Shown: piece by piece, positions 45,869 to 54,354 of the stretch | Layout of the letters: each line of letters opens with the position of its first letter | How positions within the stretch are numbered: position 1 is the first letter of the stretch | NCBI GenBank assembly: GCA_024234165.1 | Contig: JACKOP010000002.1 | Location: 620,001 to 684,000 of the forward strand | Length of the DNA: 64,000 bases | Direction of reading: 5' to 3' | Origin: Pseudomonadales bacterium | GTDB taxonomy: Bacteria; Pseudomonadota; Gammaproteobacteria; Pseudomonadales; UBA5518 | Made by a program: the position numbers and the translations under genes | Notes under the pieces: model-generated | What the model was told of the DNA's origin: nothing | Seen by the model: only the letters and a program-made list of their open reading frames with translations | The model's database searches: none

Positions 45869-46844
45869 ATGCCCCAGGTCGTCGCACTGACAATCGAAGG
45901 CGCTTGGCCTCGAGTCTGGCGCTGCCGCTGGAGATGCTGCGCGCAGGAGCGCAGCACGCCGTGGCTCACATGCGCAGCCTGTCGGTGCTGGCCGTATGCA
46001 TGGCCGGTACCGACTGCAATACAGCCACACTATCGGGTGGAATCCGCGTGCAGCCCGACTGTCCGCTCGAGGCGGTGACAGGCGCGGACCTGGTGCTGAT
46101 GCCTTCCTGTGGCGCAACCCGCTGCCACCGTTGCTCGCCATACCGCTGTTGCGGGCTGGCTGCGCCGCGTCGCCCGTACCGGTGCGCGGATCTGCAGCGT
46201 GGGCACCGGCAGTGCTTTCCCTGCAGGGCCTTCGATGGCTGCGAAGCGACCACACTGGTCCTTCTTCGCGATTTGCGTCGCCACCCGCGCGTGCTGTTGC
46301 AGCGACGCCAGCTCGTGACGCGTGCAGGCGCGTTCTACTGTGCAGCAAGTCAACTCGGCAGCCGACCTGACCCTGCATTTCGTCAGCGAGTTCTTCGGCG
46401 CTGCGGCTGCACGCCAGTCGAGGGCCAGTTCTCGCCGGAAATACGCCGCCCGCTTCGCGCCATCGGGTTTCGGTCGCCAGGTGCTGGTGCGCATCCGGAT
46501 GAAACGATCCGCATGGCACAGGACTGGATGCTCGGTTAACCCCGGCAGCGCTGCAGTGCCGGAGCTCGCCGCACGCTGCGGGCTCGCCACACGCACCTTC
46601 AACCGGCGATTCCGCGTCGCGACAGAACGACCCGCTCGCGTTCATGCGCCAGGCGAGGCTGAACCTTGCCCGTGACCTGCTGCGCCAGAGCAACCTCGCG
46701 ATCGGGGAGATCGCGCACCGTTGGTTACCCTGACGCGGCGTACTTCAGTCGCAGCTTCACTGCAGCCACCGGCAGCACGCCGCAGCAGTACCGGACACGC
46801 ACCCGTGGCAGCTGTTCCAGGCGGAAGCGCAACGCGGGACCTGA
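45869..46844 (+). pseudogene. GlxA/FtrA-type AraC-family regulator, multiply frameshifted
   Basis: No single frame covers it, but family-typical segments follow in order across all three + frames: MPQVVALTIEGA; LASSLALPLEMLRAGAQHAVAH...GADLVLMPS; WLRRVARTGARICSVGTGSAF; DGCEATTLVLLRDLRRHPRVLLQRRQLVTRAGAFY; NSAADLTLHFVSEFFGAAAARQ; RMAQDWML; PELAARCGLATRTFNRRFRVAT; NDPLAFMRQARLNLARDLLRQSNLAIGEIAHR; YPDAAYFSRSFTAATGSTPQQYR. That is a DJ-1/PfpI-like domain plus the two AraC helix-turn-helices. At least six single-base shifts are needed. Segments remain highly family-like between shifts. The 3' boundary is approximate. Divergent from fabY. Confidence 0.75.
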
Positions 46845-46992
46845 AGCGGTATCGCAAACGGCTCGACGACAGCGGGACCTGCGCGACATCCCGCAGCGTC
46901 CTGTGAGCGATCACGGGATATGGCCAAATGCGCCCCATCAACGCCGCACGAAGCGAGCCGCGCCGCCATCCAGCACTCAGGAGAACAAGACC

Positions 46993-48169
46993 ATGAACGA
47001 CAATACGAGTAGTCATCACGGGTGCGGCACGCACCGCGATGGCAGGCCGAACGGCGCACTCGCAGGCGTGAGGCGCGGTGCAGCTCGGCACCGAGGCGAT
47101 ACGCGCAGCGATAGCCCCAGCAGGATTCGCTCCCGGCGACATCGACGAAGTGATCATGGGCTGCGTGCTGCCGGCAGGGCTGCGTCGTGGTCCGGCCCGC
47201 CAGGCCGCACTCGGCGCGGGCGTTCCGGCGAGCGTCGGCTGCACCACGGTCAACAAGCTGTGCGGCTCGGGCATGCAGGCGGTGATCTTTGCGCATGACC
47301 AGTTGCGCGCCGGCACCTGCAGCGTCATGGTCGCAGGCGGTATGGAAAGCATGAGCAACGCACCGCATATGCTGCTCGGCGCACGCCGGGGATCCGCCTC
47401 GGACATGCCGAGCTGAAGGATCATATGTTCCACGACGGTCTCAGGAACGCGTATACCGGGCGTGCGATGGGTTCGTTCGCACAGGAAACGGCGAACGAAC
47501 ATGGACTTACGCGCGAGGGATGGACGCCTTCGCGGTACGCTCGCCTGACCCTCGCACGCAGCGCGATCGAGTCCGGTGCCTTGCAGCCGAGATCTGCCGG
47601 TGACGGTCAAGGGTCGCAAGAGAAGCGATCGTCGACACCGACGAACAGCTCTGACCGCGAACTGGAGAAAATCCTGCAACTGCGTGCTGCATTCGCGCGC
47701 GACGGTACGATCACGGCAGCAAACTCAGGCTCCATTTCCGACGGAGCGTCGGCACTGGTGCTGACCACCGCCGCCGAAGCGACGCGTCGTGGCGATTGAA
47801 GCCGCTGGCGCGGATCGTCGCTCACACCCGTCACTCGCACGAACCTGCCCTGTTCACCACCGCACCCACTGGCGATCGCGAAGCTGCTGCCAAAGGCCGG
47901 CTGGAGCAAGGACGAGGTGGACCTGTTCGAGATCAACGAGGCGTTCGCGATGGTCACGATGCTCGCGATACGCGAACTCGGACTCGACGCAGACAGGAGT
48001 CAACGTGCACGGCGGGCCTGCGCCATGGGTCACCCGATTGGTTCCAGTGGCAGCCGCATCATCGTCAGCCTGATGCATGCACTGGCTCGCTACGGCAAGC
48101 GGCGCGGTGGCCAGCCTCTGTATCGGTGGCGGCGAGGCAACGGCGGTGGCGATCGAACTCATCGGCTAG
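46993..48169 (+). pseudogene. acetyl-CoA C-acyltransferase (thiolase), multiply frameshifted
   Basis: Thiolase peptides occur in order but hop between frames: VVITGAARTAMAG; NGALAGV; AVQLGTEAIRAAIAPAGFAPGDIDEVIMGC; TTVNKLCGSGMQAVIFAHDQL (acyl-enzyme Cys); VAGGMESMSNAPHMLLGAR; IRLGHAELKDHMFHDGL; GSFAQETANEHGLTREG; LTLARSAIESGALQP; ELEKILQLRAAFARDGTITAANSGSISDGASALVL; PKAGWSKDEVDLFEINEAFAM; ACAMGHPIGSSGSRIIVSL; VASLCIGGGEATAVAIELIG then TAG. The catalytic Cys, NEAF, GHP and CIGGG motifs are all there. I count about 12-14 frame changes in 1.18 kb. Expected role: thiolytic cleavage in beta-oxidation. It precedes the intact KstD-like gene on the same strand. Confidence 0.85.
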
Positions 48170-48236
48170 GCGTTTCGGTCGCCTCCGTTTCACGGCAATG
48201 CGCCCCCGATCCAACGGACACAGGAGCGATATCCTC

Positions 48237-49946
48237 ATGGCGGCAGGCGGTAACTGGGATCACGAGGTCGACGTACTGGTCGTCGGTTCGGGCAATGGCG
48301 GGATGACCGCGGCACTGTGCGCGCACGACATGGGTGCGGGCGACGTACTCCTGATCGAGAAGAGCGACAAGTACGGCGGCGGCAGTTCGATCTCCGGTGG
48401 CGGGCTGTGGATCCCCTGCAACCGCTATGCACAGGAAAGCGGCGCCGACGACTCGATCGAGGATGCGCTGGCCTATCTCGACGCGACCGTCCCTGAGGAA
48501 TTGACACCGCGCTCGATGCTGCGCACCTATGTGGAAAACGGCCCGCGCATGATCGACTTCATGCACGAGCGCACGCGCATGCGCTACATCAACCTGCCGC
48601 AGTACCCCGACTATTACACGACGCTGCCCGGCGCGCGTACCGGCAACCGCTCACTGGAGCCGGAGCCGTTGATGAAATCGGACCTCGGCGACGAAGCGGA
48701 ACATCTGCTCGACACCCATCACATGATGTGGATGTTCGGCAGGTTCGCGATCACGCAGACCGAGGCGCACGATTTCACCGCACAGCTGCCCGGGTGGTGG
48801 AAGCGCGCCATGATGCTGATACTGAAATCGGTGATCGACCTGCCGTGGATGCTGAAATGGGGTCGTTCACGGCGCATCGCCTGCGGCTGCGCCGGTGTGG
48901 CACGACTGCGCCTGTCGATGATGGATCGCGCCATGCCGCTGTGGCTGAACACGCGCCTGGTCGATCTCATCGAAGACGGTGCCGGGCGCATCGTCGGCGT
49001 ATCGGTCGAGCGCGACGGCAAGTCGCTGCGGGTCCATGCACGCAAGGGGGTGATCCTTGCTGCCGGCGGATTCGAACACAACCAGCAGATGCGCGAGCAG
49101 TATCTGCCGAAACCCACCGACGAACACTGGAGCGGCGGCTCACCATCGAACACCGGCGACGCGATCCGCATCGGTGAAAAGCACGGCGCACAGCTTCGTC
49201 TGATGGACTGCGCCTGGTTCTGCTCGACGAACACGGTACCGGGCGAACCCGCTCCGCGCATGAGCATCATGGAAAAGTCCTACCCGGGATCGTGCGTGGT
49301 CAACCAGGCCGGCAAGCGCTTCACGAACGAATCGCAGAACTACCTGAACTACCAGCGGCAGCTCTACGCGGTGCACTCGGAAGAAAATCCGTGCGTACCG
49401 AGCTACCACATCTTCGATGCACGTTTCCGACGCACCTACATCGTCGGGCCGCTGTACACCAGCCAGATGCGCCCGGACTGGGCGCTGCCGAAGCGCTGGT
49501 TCGACGAGGGCTACGTCTACAAGGCCGATACCGTTGCCGAGCTGGCTCGCCAGGCCGACATCGACCCGGCAGGCCTGGAAGAAACGATCCGGCGCATGAA
49601 CGAATTCGCCCGCAACGGCAAGGATCTCGACTTCGGCCGCGGCGACTCCGACTACGACCGCTACTACGGCGATGCGCGCGTGAGCCCGAACCCGTGTCTG
49701 GCACCCATCAATGAACCGCCGTATTACGCGATGAAGATCGATCCGGGCGATTTCGGCACCTGCGGCGGGCTGGCGACCAACGCTCATGCACAGGTACTGC
49801 GTGCAGACGGAGCTGCGATCGATGGTCTGTACGCGATCGGCAACTGTTCTGCTGCAGTGCTGCCGACCTATCCGGGACCGGGATCGACACTTGGCCCTGC
49901 CATGACCTTTGGCTACCTGGCTGCGAAGCACATCACCGGCTACTGA
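48237..49946 (+). CDS. FAD-dependent dehydrogenase, 3-ketosteroid Delta1-dehydrogenase (KstD)-like
   Basis: 569 residues, intact, from an ATG with AGGAG ten bases upstream. FAD-binding N-terminus VDVLVVGSGNGGMTAALCAHDMGAGDVLLIEKSDKYGGGSSISGGGLWIP; second nucleotide motif RKGVILAAGGFEHN; C-terminal KstD signature NEPPYYAMKIDPGDFGTCGGLATN and GPGSTLGPAMTFGYLAAKHI. KstD enzymes introduce the 1,2 double bond into ring A of 3-ketosteroids, passing electrons to quinone. Other members of this flavoprotein group act on other cyclic ketones, so the substrate is inferred. The neighbouring thiolase, SDR and acyl-CoA genes support a catabolic role. Confidence 0.85.
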   Translation: MAAGGNWDHEVDVLVVGSGNGGMTAALCAHDMGAGDVLLIEKSDKYGGGSSISGGGLWIPCNRYAQESGADDSIEDALAYLDATVPEELTPRSMLRTYVENGPRMIDFMHERTRMRYINLPQYPDYYTTLPGARTGNRSLEPEPLMKSDLGDEAEHLLDTHHMMWMFGRFAITQTEAHDFTAQLPGWWKRAMMLILKSVIDLPWMLKWGRSRRIACGCAGVARLRLSMMDRAMPLWLNTRLVDLIEDGAGRIVGVSVERDGKSLRVHARKGVILAAGGFEHNQQMREQYLPKPTDEHWSGGSPSNTGDAIRIGEKHGAQLRLMDCAWFCSTNTVPGEPAPRMSIMEKSYPGSCVVNQAGKRFTNESQNYLNYQRQLYAVHSEENPCVPSYHIFDARFRRTYIVGPLYTSQMRPDWALPKRWFDEGYVYKADTVAELARQADIDPAGLEETIRRMNEFARNGKDLDFGRGDSDYDRYYGDARVSPNPCLAPINEPPYYAMKIDPGDFGTCGGLATNAHAQVLRADGAAIDGLYAIGNCSAAVLPTYPGPGSTLGPAMTFGYLAAKHITGY

Positions 49947-49976
49947 TCTCATGGGCCGCTAGGCAGAGGGAAACTC

Positions 49977-50776
49977 ATGGGCAGGCTCGATGGTCGGGTC
50001 GCGATCGTGACCGGTGCGGGCGCCGGCATCGGCAAGGGCATCGCGCGCCGCCTTGCAGCCGAGGGAGCTGCAGTCACGATCGCCGAATTCAACGCAGAAT
50101 CAGGGAAGGCAGCGGCAACCGCCATCGAACACGACTTCGGCACGCGCGCACTCGCGCTGCAGGTGGATGTGTGCGACAAGGTACAGGTCGAGCGGATGGT
50201 GCACGCCACGATCGAAGCATTCGGCAGCGCCGACATCACAGTCAACAACGCATGGTCACGTCGTCGCGGCAGCGCGGCCTATGCACCTGTCGACGCCAAG
50301 ATCGACGCCGACTTCGACCACGCGTTCCGTGTCGGCTACATGGCGGCGCTGTGGGCGATGCAGGCGGTGTTCCACTGATGCGCGAACGCAACTGGGGCCG
50401 CATCATCAACATCGCCTCGCTGAATGGGGTCAACGCGCATCCGTACACGGTGGATTACAACGCATCGAAGGAAGCGCTGCGTGCACTGACGCGCACGGCT
50501 GCACGCGAGTGGGCCCGTCACCAGATCTGCTGCAATGTGATCTGTCCGGCAGCCGCGACCGAGGCATACCAGGCCTTTGCGAGCGCACAGCCGGACAACG
50601 CAGCCCAACTCCTGAAGCTGAACCCGATGGGCCGCATGGGGGATCCGGAAGCCGACATCGGCAGCGTCGCACTGTTTCTCGCCAGCGACGACTGTCGCTA
50701 CCTGACCGGCAACACCCTGTTCGTCGACGGTGGCAGCCACATCAACGGGGTACCCTGGCTGTCCGGCGGCGCCTGA
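49977..50776 (+). pseudogene. short-chain dehydrogenase/reductase with one apparent frameshift
   Basis: The first 133 codons (MGRLDGRVAIVTGAGAGIGKGIARRLAAEGAAVTIAEF...) carry the NAD(P) motif TGxxxGIG and the NNA motif, and end at a premature TGA at 50376-50378. The remainder continues in the next frame: LMRERNWGRIINIASLNGVNAHPYTVDYNASKEALRALTRTAAREWA, with the catalytic Ser and the YxxxK motif (YNASK), then the C-terminal FLASDDCRYLTGNTLFVDGG. One missing base near 50375 explains it; the restored protein would be about 266 aa, normal for a classical SDR. A hydroxysteroid or 3-hydroxyacyl-CoA dehydrogenase role is inferred from the KstD neighbour. Confidence 0.85.
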
Positions 50777-50777
50777 G

Positions 50778-50810
50778 CCCCCCCTTTGCACGCAGTTGTG
50801 CGAAACGGGG
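50778..50810. terminator. candidate bidirectional terminator between convergent genes
   Basis: CCCCCC-TTTGCAC-GCAGTT-GTGCGAAA-CGGGG can fold into an imperfect hairpin exactly in the 34-base gap between the SDR and sulfotransferase stop codons. There is no long T run, so this is tentative. Confidence 0.35.
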
Positions 50811-52075
50811 TCAACGCACCTCGGCACGCACCGGAAAGCGCTCGAAATAGAACGCGAAGCGCTCGCGCAACGCAGCAGGTTCGACGCCGAAATCACGTGC
50901 GAAGTGATACACGACCTTGCCTTCCTTGCCACGCGGGTGCTCGGCGATGTAGCGATCCAGGTGCGCACGCGCTGTCGGCGTGAGCTCCAGTGCGGCCTTT
51001 TCGTAGACACGGATCGTCATGCCGATTTCGTCGGCCATGAACTCGTGGAACGGTGAATCGAGGCTGCGCGCGGCGGGCACCAGTGCACGGTCGCGCACGC
51101 ATGCACGCAGCAGATGCTCGATGCGGTCGGTCCAGTAGTCGAGCAGTTCACGCATCGCGACCCGACGACGGTTGATGCGCTGGCTGTACGCCTGCATCGT
51201 GACCGTCGACTGGATCACCGCAACCGGATCGCGGTGCGTCACGATCACGGTGGCGTCGGGGAATACGCGGTTCAGCACCGGCAACTGCTCCAGATGCTGC
51301 GGGCACTTCAGCACCCAGCGCTTGTCGCCCTGCCCGGCCTGACGCCTGCGCCACTGCAGCAACTTCAGCACGTTCTTCATGTATTCATAGTGCGGCGTCT
51401 GGTCGGTGGCGTAGTAGTGATCGCGCCAACGCGGCGACATCGCCAGCCACTCGAAATTGTAGGACGCGAAATCCGGCCCCATCAGCTCGAGTTCTTCGTG
51501 AATATGGTCTGGCTCCATCGGATGCATCGCGGCAGGAACGGCGTCGTGCGCTGCATGCCCTCCCATGCCTCTGCGCATCGCCGGTAACGCGGATCGGTTC
51601 CATCGGCAGCATCGCCTCGCCGGGGCATGGCACCGGCTCGTACGATTCCACAGCGGCAGGGAATGCAGACGATCATCCGCGCCAGCAGATTCACGAGGTG
51701 CGTGGTACCGGAGCGCGGCAGACCGACGACGATCAACGGACGCTCGATGCGCTCTGCAAGAATTTCCGGATGGCGCTTCAGCGTGTCGTGGATCAGCAGG
51801 CGGTTCGCCGCGTAACGTACCAGATAACGGCGCAACGTCAGGCGTGCAAGTGCAGTCACCTCCGGGTCGCGGTCCCACTCTTCGCGCAGCACGCCGAGCC
51901 GCAGCCGGAAATCGTCGGCGCCGAAGTCCGACAACCCCGTCAGGCTGTGCGCATCATCGAGGATCGAACGTTCGTCGAAATCGACCTCGACCGTCTCGGC
52001 CCACGCCAGCGCCTGCCGTTGCGCTGCGTTCAACACCGGCTCGGCCAGATCGTCGATATGGATCTCGTTACCCAT
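50811..52075 (-). pseudogene. sulfotransferase family protein with four apparent frameshifts
   Basis: Start ATG at 52075 (or 52078), with AGGAG just upstream: GNEIHIDDLAEPVLNAAQRQALAWAETVEVDF... The P-loop is RPLIVVGLPRSGTTHLVNLLA. After this, typical peptides change frame four times in about 150 bases: DDRLHSLPLW; ESYEPVPCPGEA; DAADGTDPRYRRCAEAWEGMQRTTPFL; AAMHPMEPDHIHEELELMGPDF. From about 51530 to 50811 one frame holds the rest, including WVLKCPQHLEQLPVLNRVFPDATVIVTHRDPVAVIQS (3'-phosphate site). By family it uses PAPS; substrate unknown. The shifts are near 51675, 51649, 51613 and 51533. Convergent with the SDR gene. Confidence 0.85.
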
Positions 52076-52189
52076 CATATTTCTCCTGTTCGAGCGTGAA
52101 GCCACCGACATCGTGCCACGACGACACCCCGTCGCCGGTGTGTCGTCGCGGACTCGGTGCAACCATCGATACTCCGGCGGCGATCACAC

Positions 52190-52768
52190 CTACTGGCGAA
52201 CACCCTCCACCGACAGGATCAGTTCGGCCTCCTGCGACGCGGGACCAAGATCCATCGCCATCGCGAAGTCCTTCAGGCGAACCTTCGTCGAACCTTCGAA
52301 ACCGGCACGGTAACCACCCCATGGATCAGCACCTTCGCCCATCAGCTTCGCAGCGATCGTGACCGGACGCGTGACGCCATTGAGCGTGAGGTTGCCTGTA
52401 ATGTCGAAAGTCCCGGCACCGGTAGCCTTGACGGCAGTAGACTCGAAGCGCGCTTCCGGATACTTGCTGGTGTTCAGGAAATCCTTGTCACGCAGGTGCT
52501 TGTCACGCATCGCCTGGTTCGTATCCACGCTGGCGGTGCGGATCTTCACCTGCACCGAGCTCGCCTCGGGCTGTGCCGCGTCGAAACTGAAGCGGCCGTC
52601 AAAATCCCGGAAGGTGCCATATACCCAGCTGTAGCCCAGGTGCCCGATCCGGAAATTGATGAAGGCGTGCTGGCCTTCCTTGTCGATCACGTAGTCGGCC
52701 GCACTTGCCGAGGCTGCCGATACGGCCAGCCCGATAACCAATGCACCAATCGTCTTGCGCAACATCAT
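52190..52768 (-). CDS. YceI family periplasmic lipid-binding protein
   Basis: 192 residues, intact. Signal peptide MMLRKTIGALVIGLAVSAASASA, then the YceI lipocalin-like fold: DYVIDKEGQHAFINFRIGHLGYSWVYGTFRDFDGRFSFD, MRDKHLRDKDFLNTSKYPEARFES, GNLTLNGVTRPVTIAAKL. Members bind isoprenoid or fatty lipids such as polyprenyl chains. The ATG at 52768 has GGAG eight bases upstream; the GTG at 52774 is too close to it. It follows the cytochrome b561 gene by two bases, the classic yceJ-yceI pair. Confidence 0.93.
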   Translation of the reverse strand: MMLRKTIGALVIGLAVSAASASAADYVIDKEGQHAFINFRIGHLGYSWVYGTFRDFDGRFSFDAAQPEASSVQVKIRTASVDTNQAMRDKHLRDKDFLNTSKYPEARFESTAVKATGAGTFDITGNLTLNGVTRPVTIAAKLMGEGADPWGGYRAGFEGSTKVRLKDFAMAMDLGPASQEAELILSVEGVRQ

Positions 52769-52770
52769 GC

Positions 52771-53352
52771 TCACGTCTCCCTGGTTGATGGATCGAAAAC
52801 CTTGCGTGTGCCGCCGAGCATGCGGACCAGGCTGGCATCACGGTCGATGATATGGTGTTTCAACGCGGCCAGCGCGTGCAGCAACGCCAACGCGATCATG
52901 CCCCAGGCCAGCCACGCATGCACCTCTCCAGCCACGTCTTCCTGATCGTCAATCAGGGCAGGCAGCGCCGGCACCTCGAACAGGCCGAATACCGCGATCG
53001 GTCGGCCATCGGCGGTGGCGATCAGATAGCCCGATACCACCAGTGCAAACAGCAGCAGGTACAGCAACAGGTGCACAAGCGCCGCCGCACGCCGCTCCAG
53101 CGCGGTATGCGTCTGCAGCGCACGCGGCATCGAACCGCCCAGGCGCCACACGACGCGCAGCAACAACAGCGCAAACAGCGTCAGCCCGACGCTCTGGTGC
53201 AGAGCCGGCGCACGCTGATACCACGCATCGTAGTAGCCCAGATCGACCATCCACAACCCAAGCCCGAACAGGCCGAATGCCGCCAGCGCCACCACCCAGT
53301 GCAGCACGATGTTCACCAGCCCGTAGCTGTCCGCCGTATTACGCCATCGCAT
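52771..53352 (-). CDS. cytochrome b561 (YceJ-like)
   Basis: 193 residues with four membrane helices. Begins MRWRNTADSYGLVNIVLHWVVALAAFGLFGLGLWMV. Likely haem-ligand histidines: LHW in helix 1, APALHQSVG, and VHAWLAWGMIALALLHALAALKHH near the end. It would shuttle electrons in the inner membrane. It is paired with yceI in one operon. Confidence 0.92.
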   Translation of the reverse strand: MRWRNTADSYGLVNIVLHWVVALAAFGLFGLGLWMVDLGYYDAWYQRAPALHQSVGLTLFALLLLRVVWRLGGSMPRALQTHTALERRAAALVHLLLYLLLFALVVSGYLIATADGRPIAVFGLFEVPALPALIDDQEDVAGEVHAWLAWGMIALALLHALAALKHHIIDRDASLVRMLGGTRKVFDPSTRET

Positions 53353-53397
53353 GCCCGCACTCCTCGTTCATTGCAGCCACCTCCGTTGCAAAGCATG

Positions 53398-54272
53398 TCA
53401 TGAAGCTGCGCCCAAAGCATGCCCGCGCCCTGAATCCCCGAGCAGTGTGCCACTGCGATACGCATCGATCGCCTCGCGGATCTGTTCATCGGTATTCATC
53501 ACGAACGGCCCGTGTTGCGCGATCGGCTCGGCGAGCGGCGTGCCCGCGAGCACCAGCACGTGGACACCGCGCTCTCCGGCACGCACGGCAAGCTCCTCGC
53601 CCTCGTCGAAGATCGCGGTATGACCTGCCTCGACGCCCTCGCGCAGCGAGTCCGCGATCACGGAAACCAGCGCCGTATCCTCTGCTGCCGTGTGCAGTCG
53701 GCATTCGTGCTGCGACGGCAGCACGAGTTCGAGCACGCGCGCGCCGCCGCTGCGAGGCGCCGCAGCGGACTTTGCACGATCCGGCCCTCGAGCTCCCATG
53801 CGCCGGCAAATACCCGCGCGCGCACGCCATCGCTCAGCTCCTGCCACGGTAACTCGGCGGCGTCGGCCTGCGCGTATTCGGGGTCCTTCATCTTGTCGCG
53901 TGCCGGCAGGTTGATCCAGATCTGGAAGCCGTGCAGACCGTCATCCGAGCGCAGCGGCATTTCGGAGTGGATCACGCCACGGCCGGTCGACATCCACTGC
54001 GCACCGCCATCGCGCAGTTGTGCCCGGTTGCCCAGATGATCGCGATGTTCGAATCCACCCTTGAACATCAGTGTCAGCGTTTCGATACCGCGATGCGGGT
54101 GCGGTGGAAAGCCGCCGATGAACTCTGCCTCGTCGTCGGAACGGATCTCGTCGATCATCAGGAACGGGTCCAGATCATGGCGATGCACTCCGAGCGTACG
54201 CCGGATATGCACCCCGGCACCGTCCAGCGTCGGCCGGGCTGTCAGCACGGCACGGATTTCGCGAATGCCCAT
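53398..54272 (-). pseudogene. pirin family protein with one apparent frameshift
   Basis: The N-terminal cupin is intact from the ATG at 54272: MGIREIRAVLTARPTLDGAGVHIRRTLG, DPFLMIDEI, GFPPHPHRGIETLTLMFKGGFEHRDHLGN, QWMSTGRGVIHSEMP, GFQIWINLPARDKMKDPEY (metal-binding His/Glu set of pirins). After GRIVQSPLRRLAA the frame fails. The C-terminal cupin continues in another frame (APRSGGARVLELVLPSQHECRL...PLAEPIAQHGPFVMNTDEQIREAIDAYRSGTLLG). One indel near 53765, in a run of GCG/GGC repeats, accounts for it. The restored length of about 290 aa is normal. Some pirins have quercetinase activity; function here unknown. Divergent from a LysR gene. Confidence 0.85.
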
Positions 54273-54354
54273 GTCTTCGTTCTCCCCGCATATGAGCCTC
54301 AGACTACATTGATTTTTTTGTTTATAAATAGCGAAAATCCGACCAATCGCATCG
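54273..54354. promoter_or_regulatory. divergent promoter region between pirin and LysR-type genes
   Basis: A+T-rich 82-base gap containing TTGATTTTTTTGTTTATAAATAG with a TTTATAAA palindrome. It is the likely site of both promoters and of LysR-type regulator binding (T-N11-A type), by analogy with other divergent LysR/target pairs. Confidence 0.5.

Noticed and set aside
48237..49946. Suspected frameshift inside the KstD-like gene near the segment SRRIACGCAGVARLRLS
   Set aside because: The flanking family motifs on both sides are in one frame and the alternative frame reads no better, so the gene is treated as intact.
45570..53770. Programmed ribosomal frameshifting as the cause of the broken genes
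   Set aside because: Shifts occur in both directions, in many unrelated genes, without slippery heptamers or downstream structures, and up to about a dozen in one gene.
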